Shown: piece after piece, positions 24,031 to 34,260 of the stretch | Layout of the letters: every line of letters starts with the position of its first letter | How positions within the stretch are numbered: position 1 is the stretch's first letter | NCBI RefSeq assembly: GCF_000143415.4 | Contig: NW_003314261.1 | Coordinates: 4,814,691 to 4,878,690, forward strand | Source: Selaginella moellendorffii | Taxonomy: Eukaryota; Streptophyta; Lycopodiopsida; Selaginellales; Selaginellaceae | Direction: 5' to 3' | Length of the DNA: 64,000 nt | Notes under the pieces: generated by a model | What the model was told of the DNA's origin: nothing | The model's database searches: none | What the model saw: only the letters and a program-made list of their open reading frames with translations | Translations under genes and position numbers: made by a program

Positions 24031-25819
24031 ATAAGGCGTATCGGCGAGTGCTTTTGCCGCTGGAGGTGAGATCGATGTGCAGCTCCATCCCATGCTGCGC
24101 ACTCTGGCAGTGGAGGGCATGGCGGGTGGCGCCATCCGGCTCCCACTCTCACTCGAGGATCTTGACAAGCTCAAGGCGGTCTCACAGCCAGCACCATTCG
24201 GCATTGGCAAGCGTACTCTTGGCGATACAAGCGTCCGCCAGCCCTGGCAACTTGATCCCTCCAAGATCTCTTTCCCCGACAATCCAGAGTTTCTCGCCAA
24301 GACCGCCTACGACATAGCGTCCGCCGCTCTCTCGAGCATGGGAGTGCACGCGGGATCCCTAGAGCTTGGCGTGAAGCTGTACAAGATGCTACTGTATGAG
24401 CCAGGTGGGCATTTCAAGCTTCACAGCGACAAGGAGAAGGAAGCTGGCATGTTTGCGACCATGGTCATCCAGCTTCCTACCCAGACGGGCCATGGGGGTG
24501 GAGGTCTCACTGTCCGGCACTTGAGCTGCTCCAAGGCCTTCGAATTCCAATCCACTAGCGGCTACTTCTACACCACCTTTTTTTGTCATTGCGAGCGTAA
24601 GCTTGACGAGGTGACAAGGGGATCGAGGCTGTGCTTGGTCTTCAGCTTGGTAAGGAAGAACACCAGGTTCTTGGGCGTGGATGATAGTGTGTTCTTCACT
24701 TCAGCACTGCCCCGTGTCCAGGCTTTGATGCAAGCATGGGCCAGCCGCAGCAAGGGTTTTAGAGCAAAGATGGTGATCCCACTTTGCCACAAGTACTCCA
24801 CCAAATGCTTGCGCTTTGCTGGGCTCAGGGGACATGACCGCGTGGTGGCTGCTCTTTGCGGGGGATGTGATTTCCTGGAGCTTCATCTCTGCACGTTGAC
24901 CAAGCTTGTGCAGGATCCCCAACACGTTGATGATGATGATAGGAAGCATGATGATGAGCACTGGATTGAGAACTGGGTTTCAACCGAGGATCACTGCAAG
25001 GAATTTGGAAGATGGCCAATCAACATTGAACGAGACGTACTGAGATGCATTGGTGGTGACAGTCGAGAGCCATTTGACAAATTCCCTGACGAGGAAAGCT
25101 TTGACAAGGAAGGCTATGGAATTTACAAACACTTCTATCATGTTGCTGTGCTGGTGGCCTGGCCAAAGAGCAAACGCTATGACGCAATTCTCTCGAGTTG
25201 TTCGAGTGACGAGCACAGCATGGTTGTGCCCGGGCTCTTGAAAGACGCCACCACTGCTGAGGATGCAAAGCAAGAGGTGCACAAACTGGTGGTGGCGCTC
25301 GTGAAGTGGAAGCCTGAACTCCTCACAGCCAAGGTTTTGGGCTTGTGTCACAATTATGGACTCAGGGGAGCATGGAGCGATCAAGCTGGCCAGAATGCTT
25401 ATAAAAAATGTCAAGTCCCTCAAGAAACATCCTGACAAATTAGGGAAGCTATTGGAGTTCTTCCTCGACACTCCAGCATGCAAAGCAGAGGCTTTGGAGA
25501 TCGCCTCTGAGGCCCCACTGGAGTGCCTTGCACTGGCAGTGCGAGTACCGCCAGATTGTCAATGCTCAAGTGGACAAGCTTATATCAACGGATTTGCAAG
25601 CAGAGAAGCTCAAACTCCTGGTCGAACAGCGGAACGCAACCATCTTCGACGTTCATGCAAAGTTCCTGGCCAGTGTCGTGAAGCTGATCTCCAAGCTTGT
25701 GGAGTATGGCTCACTCGATACTACCAAGCAGCTTGCAAACGAGGTGGAGAATCAGCTGCCAATGGATCTGGAAGAGGAGCTCAAAGCATACGGTAGCCGC
25801 TACAATCTGGTGCTAGTAC

Positions 25820-25906
25820 TGAGACAAATCAGGATCAAAGCGCACTGCGCTAGCGGACAGAACAGGAAAACCCTAATGTCTACGTGGTGAGGTGTGTCAT
25901 GTAACA
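25820..25906 (-). repeat. 3' LTR of the copia element
   Basis: It is 87 bp, reading TGTTACATGA...TTGTCTCA on the minus strand. It differs from the partner at 30246-30332 at 8 positions, all transitions. Confidence 0.92.
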
Positions 25907-28900
25907 CTCCCCCCCAAACTGAAGCCACTCACCAAACCAAATCTGTTGCGTAGGAGCTGAAACTGGTGTGGCCCCAATGGCTTGGTGAGAAAATTGGCTG
26001 GCATGTCCTGTGTCCTGAGATGTTGGACGGCCAAGGTGCCACCATCAACCAACTCATGCATGTAGTGAAATTGGACTTCAATGTGCTTTGAGTAGGCATG
26101 GTGGACGGGGTTCTTGGACATGGCAATGCTGCTTCGGTTGTCACACCAAGAAGTAGTGGGGCTAGCTTGTGAACATCCCAGCTCAGCAAGTAACCCTTGA
26201 GCCCAGACCACATCCCTGCTACTAGTAGTGAGTGCAATGTACTCTGCTTCTGCACTAGAAAGGGCCACCATAGATTATTGCTTGGAGGCCCACGTGATGG
26301 CACCTCCTGAGAAGGAAAGGCAAATGCCAGAAGTCAAGCGATGACCTTTGTTGTTGGCAAAATTAGCATCCGTGTAGCATGTCAATGATGCATCACCCCC
26401 TGAATAAGCAATGCCATAGTCTATAGTGCCTTGGAGGTATCTCATAATACACTTGGCAGCTTGCCAATGTATGGTGGTTGGTGATGTGTTGTACTGACTC
26501 AAGGCAATAGTCATATATATGATGTCGAGGCGAGTCATTAGGGCCAAATATATGAGGCAACCAATGAGATGCCGATAGGGAGTCCCAGTGGGTAGAGGCT
26601 CACCAGACTACTCAACTATGAGGTTGATAGCACCAACGACCATCGGGGTCTTGATGGGGTGGCAATTATGCATACCAAACCAATCCAGCAAGACTTCAAC
26701 TTTACGTTGTTGGCTAAGCATGTAGCCACTGGACTCAAGATCATGTGTGACTTCAAAGCCAAGAAAGTAGGAGACTTGGCCAAGATCCTTCATCTGGAAT
26801 TGTTGGCTGAGAGTAGCTTTTAGAGCAGCAATGGCATTGGTGTAATCACCCATGATGAGCAAATCATCAATGGAGAGGGCCACAATAAGCATGTGCTCAG
26901 CATGACCATTGACATACACATTGTGATCAGCATGACAGCGATGAAAGCCTTGAGCACGTAGGGTGGCATCAAATTTTTTATACCAAATACGGGAGCTCTA
27001 TTTTAGGCCATACAAAGCTTTCCGCAGTTGCCATATAGGGCCACCAAGGGCAACATCATCCTCAAAACCAGGAAGTATATGCATATAGATGTCCTCTTGC
27101 AAATCCCCATTCAAAAATGTAGTTTTGATGTCCATATGGTGGACTTGCCATTTGCGAGCAGCTGCAAGTGCAAAAAGAGTATAGAGGCTAGCCATTTTTA
27201 CAACCGGTGAGAATGTTTCATCGTAGTCAAGGCCATGGACTTGGTGAAAACCGCGAACAACCAACCGTGCCTTATAATGTACAACCTAACCATTTTTCCC
27301 ATACTTCTTGGAAAAAATCCATTTTGGATCCAAGACATGTCATCCTAGTGGCACTAAATCAACTGGAACATAAGTTCAGTTAACCTGAATGGAAGAAACT
27401 TCTTCCACAATAGCTTCCATCCAAGATGAAGCCTCAAGTCCTGAGATGGCCTCATCATAGGTCATGGGGATGCCGACGTAAAAAAGGCCACAAATGTCAT
27501 CAAGTTCTGCAGCATCTGCTTCAGCATTTTCCCGGACTTTCAACGAGGGCCGACGTTCCCAAGGGTGATCAAGAACTGGCATCAGATCAAGCATGCCACG
27601 ACAGCGACAAGGTGGTGGAGGTGTCGGAGGCCTATCCTCAACTGGAGGAGCATCAGCTGGTTCAAGCATGTCCAGAAGTGGAGGATTCCCCAGTGGAATC
27701 TCTGGTGGCAACTCAGGAATAGGATCTTGAAGCAGAGGCAAGAGTGGACCATCTCCCATAAATGGGATCAAAGGAACAAGTTGAGTCTCAGCAATGAAAG
27801 AAGGATCTTGAAGAGCCTCTGTACACATGGGAAAGTTATCTTCATTGAACATGACGTCTATGCTTACAAGAGAGATGCAAGAACAACTTGTAAGCTTTTC
27901 TACTGATAATATCGCCCTGTGCATATCCCACGAAGATGAATTTTTTACTTTTGGGATCTAGCTTTTTCTGAAGTTGATCAGGGGTATGTGCATATGCTGC
28001 ACAACCGAAGACCCAAAAGTGGGACACATCAGGAGTGGAACCTATCCAAAATGCCTCAAGGGTTTTTCCATCCAAAGCAACTGTGGCAAGGTGATTTTGT
28101 ACGTGCATTGCGGTGGCTATAGCCTCTTGCCAAAACATCTTGTCAAGATGTGCATCAGCTAACAAAGCGCAAGCAACATTGACAAGAGTGCAATTCTTCC
28201 TTTCTGCAACACCATTTTGCTAGGAGCAGGCTGTGGCTTGCAATCGTATGCCTACATCATGACAGATGCCCCGAAGCTCATTGTTGAGGTATTCACCACC
28301 ACTATCAACTCAAAGAGCTTTTATCTTTCAACCAAGGATGTTTTTAACGTAGGCCTTGTACATTTGAAAGGCAGCAACTACATCACTCTTACGTATCAAG
28401 AAATGGATGCATGTTCGACGGCTATAATCATCAATGAATGTGAAGAAATATCTTGCACCATCGTGACTTGGCACGTCCATGGGGCCGCAAAGATCAGAAT
28501 GGACCAAATCTAGAAGTCCAAGTGCTTGATGCTTACTCGGTGAGAAATTCCGGTGGTGATGCTTGCCTAAAATGCAAGCTTCACAAAATGTAGATGGGAT
28601 ACGTTGAAAGTCCAATCCAGTAACAATATCTTGGGATTTCATCTGTTGAAGATGAACATGACCAAGTCTCTTATGCCAAAGCTTCACACAAGAATCGGCC
28701 TCTATAGTCTGAAAGGCCTAAACCAGGTTGGTAGCAATAATCTCATACAAGTCCCTAATGTGTGACCCACGAAACAATTGTGTACCAAGCATATGAAAGT
28801 CACTAGAGTCAACCAAAGAAACTCCCTTTTCATCAAAGACTACATTTTAATCACATATTTTGGCGACGGACATTAAGTTTCATCGCAAGGTGGAAACATG

Positions 28901-29297
28901 CATGGCACCATCAAAGGCCATGGTCCTCCCATGATCAAGTGAGAGCCAAAATTGTTTGATGCCTTCTATAGGGATAGTGGTATTGTCACCTAAATGAACA
29001 CCATATTTTCCAATGCTCAGTTGATAACACTCAAAAAGACTCTTCTTATTGCCCATAAGATTAGTACAACTAGAGTCTAGGAGCCACCGGCTTGGTGCTG
29101 CAATTGCCTCTGCGTTGTAGAGCTCTTCAGCATCCTCATTTGCTGTAGCGATTCCATCACGCTCGAGCAGATTGAGTCGCTTGACAGGCTTGGGAGCAAG
29201 GCAATATTGAGCCCAGTGGCCCATCTCCAAACAACGAGCACACTGATTCTTAGCAAGTCTAGGCTAGCTGAGCAACACCTATGGCACCAAGAGTGAA

Positions 29298-29525
29298 ATG
29301 GATGTCTTCAACATCCATTCACAAATAGATTCCTTCAGGCTAGAGGAAACTGGCAGCATCCAGACTCACACTGCTAAGCTCTAGGGCTTCTTCACACAAC
29401 TTGCGACTACAATGGATGTCTTCAACATCCATTCACAAATGGATTCCTTGAGGCTAGAGGAAACTGGCAGCATCCAGACTCACTGCTAAGCTCCAGGGCT
29501 TCTTCACACAACTTGCGGCTGCTGG
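29298..29525. repeat. 114 bp tandem duplication inside the copia gag region
   Basis: Two adjacent copies start with atggatgtcttcaacatcc at 29298 and 29412. They differ by a few substitutions and a 2 bp indel (cacactgct/cactgct). It arose after or during decay of the element and disrupts gag. Confidence 0.9.
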
Positions 29526-30245
29526 GGCAAAGCACTGTCTCACAGATGAGTAGTAGAGGTTGTAGCTTTACAGGTCTTTGCCAACTAGCTGATGTAAGCT
29601 CATGAGTTTGGACTTCCCGAGAGGTCACTCAGCCTAGTACTATTCAAACCCACCAAATATCCCAAAACCCTTAACCGATTAGAAAAAGTGCACTTTTATT
29701 CATGGGCCCTTTCCCTCTATATGGATTGTTTTTCAAGTCGTTCCCTTTAGTTACTTACAGTTGGAAGAATGCAATTGAAAGCCTACTTCTCCAACTAGGG
29801 ATGATTTGGGCAGATGCCATGAGGAGTCTTCGCAATATTGAGGCCATGCAAAGCGAGAGAGCTCAAATGCCATAGGCTGTGTATGCTTCGTAGTCTTCTG
29901 GTGATGCCAAGGTGGCAAAACCACATATAGCTGCAAATGCCCAGAAAGAGCAAAATTCCGTGGCATTTGGGCATGCCAACTTCCAAAGCTTTGCTATAGT
30001 GGATTTTGGAAATTTGAGGACAAGCACATCACAATACTCCCTCTAGCCTTGGAATCCCAAAGGTTCCAATCACGCACCTCAACAGTGCCAGAGCCTAGAG
30101 CTGGTGATGACTCTATCCCATCTACAATCCCCAACAACCCATGAAACAAGAGATAAGATTCAAGATGGATCTTGAATCCCTCAAACCCTTCTCCATCAAA
30201 CTCATAGATGGATCCTTCCATAGTGTTATCCTAGCTCCGATACCA

Positions 30246-30332
30246 TGAGACAAGTCGGGATCAAAGCACACCGCGCTAGTGGACAGAACAGGAAAACCCT
30301 AATGTCTATGTGGCAAGGTGTGTCATGTAACA
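30246..30332 (-). repeat. 5' LTR of the copia element
   Basis: It is 87 bp, followed on the minus strand by the initiator-tRNA-type primer-binding site TGGTATCGGAGC (30245-30234, one mismatch to consensus). Confidence 0.92.
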
Positions 30333-31492
30333 AGTACTGCTGTTCATGGTTTCATGGGGAAAATTGTCTGTGAACAGTGCAAAGACCATTCTCACAAAAG
30401 AGAGCATCATGTTTGAACTGATTGATGCATTGTCACTGATGAGGAGCGCGGCCACTTTGCTCGGTGTGAAAGAGAGGGGCCCCCTGAGAGCCTTGTTTGC
30501 TGGGCTGTGTGCTTCTTACTTGCAAGCAGGCTTGCAAGAGAATGGTCAAGAAGAAATTAGTTCCACCAACAAATACTTTCATTCCATAAAGAGCCACTTC
30601 GGTTCTGCAGAAGATCACTTTAATGCTGCGGAAGAGTACGCTCGAGATGAGTATAATCAGCTAGCAACAGTCTGCGACTCCGGTGTGATTACCAGGGCCA
30701 GGGAGTTTGTGGAGAATGTGTTGTGGTTTGGGGACGAAGAGCTCATTGGCAAGGTGGCCGGATTGCTCATGGACCGGACGCACTTAACTTCGAAGCTACT
30801 AAATTCCTCCCCAGAGTATTGTTGCGGTGGCTATGGATTCCACTGCTGCCGAGAGGAACGCTTTGAGGAATGTGGTGGAGGCGAGGATGGATCACTTGCG
30901 TTCCGGGCTCGAGTATGGAGGGGAGAGGATGACGTCGAATCCATTCAGGAGGGCGAGGATTGGAGGTGTGCTGCCGGAGGATCAAGTGCTGGAAAATCCG
31001 CGGAGGCTCCGTGCTCTGTGGGAGATCCGCGTGGAGGAATTCAAAGATCATGCTGCCGCCGAGCTCAATGATTTGGGGCTCGTCTTGAACAAGCTGGTTC
31101 CGTAAGGCAGTAAAAACTAGCTTGATATGTTGGTTTTACGATTTACGGTCATGTTTGTTTGGCATCTTGATCCTTTCGCATTTTCTCCTCCGTGAAATCA
31201 CACACGGGCTTTTTCGAGTTTGATGGATGGTGTTTCTGTTTAGAGTATGAAACAAATGAAGGAAATATCTTCTTGTGGAAAGTTTTCTTTGAGATTCTCC
31301 TCGTAGCCGGCAATCGGCAACGTCCACGAGTGCATATAATATGTGTTGGGGAAGCTGGTTTTCGAGCGCAAAAACAATCAAAGTTTGGATGGGATTGCAA
31401 GATGGGGATATCACAACAACATGGATCTCGGTTTTAGATTGCTGGAAGAAAAATCGTAAGAAGTTTAGAAGTTTCTTTCGGTTCGTGTACCA

Positions 31493-31773
31493 TCAGGAAA
31501 TCATATTCTCTGACTGCGATATACAGCCGTCGGAGAGCAGTAGCTCTTCCACTTGCTTGGGCTTGAGAAGCTGCATCACGCACAGGTAATCTTCCAGGAC
31601 CGGATCCACATTGAGGTCTGCGACCAGCGATCGTACCATGCTCGTAAAGATGTCGTTGTCCTGTCCGTTCCTATTGTTCCAGGACTCCAAGATTCTCCAT
31701 CAAAGGGGTGAGCCTGGATCATCGCGTTCCACGCGACCGGATCCTGAGCATGAGCTTGATTGATGATGCGCAT
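31493..31773 (-). pseudogene. PPR gene fragment preceding oxygenase copy 3
   Basis: The minus strand reads DPVAWNAMIQAH, then after a deletion ESWNNRNGQD and DIFTSMVRS, then PVLEDYLCVMQLLKPKQ. All match segments of the intact PPR gene at 34261-35946 in the same order, but with most of the repeats between them deleted. Confidence 0.85.
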
Positions 31774-33893
31774 GAGGTCTCACCGTCCAGCACTTGGGCT
31801 GTTCCAAGGCCTTCGAATTCCAATCCCCCAGCGGCTACTTCTACACCACTTTTTTTTTTGTGATTGCGAGCATAAGCTTGACGAGGTGACGAGTGGATCG
31901 AGGCTGTGCCTGGTGTTTTGTTTGGTGAGGAAGAACACCAAGTTCCTGGGTGTGGATGATAGTGCTTTTTACATATCATCACTGCCCCGCGTCCAGTCTT
32001 TGATGCCCTCCCGCTGTGAAGGTCTTCGAGCAAAGATGGTGATCCCGCTCTGCCACAAGTACTCGAGCAAGAGCTTGCGCTTTTCTGGGCTTAAGGGACA
32101 CGACCGCGTGGTGGCTGCACTTCGATCCGGGGGTGTGATTTCCCGGACCTCCATCTCTGCACGCTTACCAAGCTTGAAAAGGTCGATGATGATGTGATAT
32201 TGATGACGAGCACTGGATCGAGAACTGGGTCTCAACCGAGGATCACTGTGTGGAATTTGGAAGATGTCAGATCAATGTTGAAGAAGACGTATTGAGATGC
32301 GCTGGTGGTAAGAGCCGTTTAACAACTTCTACGATAAGGAAAAATTTGACAATGAAGGCTACCGGGGGGAACGACGGGAATTTCCGAGTACTTCTATCAC
32401 GTAGCAGTGCTGGTGGCCTCGCCCAAGAGCAAACGCTGTGTGGTTATTCTCTCGAATTGTTTGAGTCCCGTCCACAGCACGATTGTGGTTGGGCTCGTGA
32501 AAGACGCTGCCACTGTTGAGAATGCAAAGGAAGAGGTGCACAAATTGCTGGTGAACTAGCCTGAACTGGTTTTGGACTTGTGCCTCGGGAAGGACGAGAT
32601 GTTTGATCATGGAGATGAGAATTTGGTGGGCAAGCTCAAGTCCGCAGCGTATGAGCATGGAGCGATCGAGCTGGCGAGAATGCTCATGAAATCTGTCAAG
32701 GAATATCCTGACAATTTAGGGAAGCTGTTAGAATTCTTTCTCGACACTCCCCGGAGATCGTCTCAGAAGCCCCGCTGGAGTGCGTTGCATTGGCAGTGCA
32801 TCGCAGCCACAAGTACCGCCAACTCGTAGAGGCTCGAGTGGACAAGCTAACATCAACGGATTTGGAAGCAAGAGAAACTCAGGCTAAAACGTCCATCGTG
32901 GTGCAACCATCTTCAACGTTCATGGACAGTATATAGTATTTCAAATTGGTGTTTACACAATCTTACAGCTTCAGAAATCGTTTCTCGTAAAGAACCGACG
33001 AACGAAACAAGAAATTTAAGTGTCGTGAAGTTGATCTCAAAGCTTGCGGCGTATGGCTTGCTGCAGCTCGCAAGCAAGGTGGAAAAGCAGCTGCTGGTGG
33101 ATCTGGAAGAGGAACTCAGACTGGACCACAAAGGCAGCTACAATGAAATGCTAGTACTGCCGTTCATGGTTTCATGGGGAAAGTTATCGATGAACACTAC
33201 AAAGTCCGTATTCTGGGTGAAGAAGAAGGTGATGAATAATGCATTGACAGTGATAAGAAGCACGGCCGGTTTGCTAGGCGTGAAAGAGAATGGCGCAGTA
33301 ACAGCCTTGTGTTGCTGGGTTGTATGCTTCTTACTTGCAGGCAAATGCTCCTCGACCAGACTTCGATTCCACGACTGAGCACTTTAAATTTGGTTCTCCG
33401 GAAGAGCACTTCGATTTTGCAGAAGAGCGCGCTCGAGATGAGTATAATCGGCTGGCGAGTGGCTACCATTCCAGTGTGATTCCCGTGGCCAGGGATTTTG
33501 TGGAGAATGTGTTCTGGTTCGGGGACGAAGAGCTCATCGGCAAGGTGGCTGGATTGCTCATCGACCGGACGCACTTAAGTTGGAGGCTATTAAGTTCTTT
33601 TTCTCCGAGCATCGTTGCGGTGGCTATGGATTCCAGTGCTGACCGTGTTCCATCCTCGCCTCCACCACCTTCCTCAAGCGTTCTGCGTTCCGGGCTCGAG
33701 TAAGGGGAGGAGAGGATCAAGCCAAATCCTTTCAAGAGGGCGAGGGTTGGAGATGTGCTGCCGGAAGAGCAAGTGCTGGAAAACCCGCGGAGACTCCGTG
33801 CTCTGCACGAGATCCGGGTGAAGGAATTCAAGGATCATGCTGCTGCGGAGCTCGAGGATTTGGAGCCCGTCTTGAACAAGTTGGCTCCGTAAG
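31770..33893 (+). pseudogene. 2OG-Fe(II) oxygenase-like gene, copy 3, truncated and frameshifted
   Basis: Homology starts inside the catalytic core (gaggtctcaccgtccagcac, corresponding to GLTVQH). The first His-x-Asp half is therefore missing, while the distal His in CDCEHKLDEV is present. It continues through VIPLCHKYSSKSLRF, IELARMLMKSVKEYPDNLGK and FMVSWGKLSMN, ending in LEPVLNKLAP. Frames shift repeatedly (near 32200, 32330, 32570, 32760, 33330 and 33640). About 85 foreign bases (roughly 32932-33020) replace a short segment present in copies 1 and 2. It is not translatable as one protein. Confidence 0.8.
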
Positions 33894-34260
33894 TACACAA
33901 TGTATACAGTCGAAGAGAGAGCCTTTGGGACGAAATCTTTGTTTATGCTTATGTCTGCTGTGAAAGCGATATCTATTGAGAATAAATCCGGCCACAGTTG
34001 ATGCGCTGTCCACAATTGAATGTGATGATCAAGATCGTAATTTCGAGCATCTTGAAGAAGCCAAGGAGCCCTTTAATATAATGAACTTGGGACGACCAAG
34101 AAAACCCGTACAGATATAACGTCATGAGCATTGGAGCAATTGCGAAAGAGCGTGGGCGGATCGGCGATCGATGCGCAAAACGCCCCGGGCCGAGGCATCG
34201 GGTTCACCGGGCGGGGGAGCTCTCGCATAGATCTTGGCAATCTCGAGGGCGGAAACCATA
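33894..34260. other. Intergenic, convergent between oxygenase copy 3 and the PPR gene
   Basis: No gene is seen. It probably holds the 3' untranslated region of the PPR gene. Confidence 0.5.

Larger units (their letters stand above)
25820..30332 (-). mobile_element. Ty1/copia retrotransposon, structurally complete but decayed
   Basis: It is bordered by 87 bp LTRs (25820-25906 and 30246-30332) and a perfect 5 bp duplication AGTAC (25815-25819, 30333-30337). On the minus strand: PBS TGGTATCGGAGC after the 5' LTR; gag start at 30221; zinc knuckle and protease-like WLLDSSC (29230-28880); integrase with LWHKRLGH, HSDLCGP and FIDDYSRR (28687-28328) continuing to 27842; RT with GLDYDETFSPVVKMASLYTL and LWQLRKALYGLK-type end (27264-26998); RNase H with SSAEAEYIALTT (26271-25897). 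A TTGGGGGGGAG tract precedes the 3' LTR. In-frame stops (WASKQ then TAA) and a changed RT motif (SIDD for YVDD) show it is dead. Confidence 0.92.
24030..31105 (+). pseudogene. 2OG-Fe(II) oxygenase-like gene, copy 2, interrupted by a copia insertion
   Basis: This is the most complete copy. The first frame (to 25435) has an N-terminal APFGIGKRTLGD region. It then has the prolyl-4-hydroxylase-like core YKMLLYEPGGHFKLHSDKEK, with the HxD iron ligands, and GYFYTTFFCHCERKLDEV, where the distal His is Arg. RLCLVFSL carries a plausible 2OG-binding Arg. A long helical C-terminal region follows. Frames break near 25360 and 25550. A copia element (25820-30332) splits the gene, and coding resumes at 30338 with LFMVSWGKLS. 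Another frameshift lies near 30825, and it ends LVLNKLVP. The first in-frame ATG is at 24092. The 2OG family is known for protein or small-molecule hydroxylation; this copy cannot be active as read. Confidence 0.8.

Noticed and set aside
25867-25876. Telo-box (AAACCCTAA-like) inside the copia LTR as a promoter element
   Set aside because: It is a single 8-base match within an 87 bp LTR with no other promoter evidence; probably chance.
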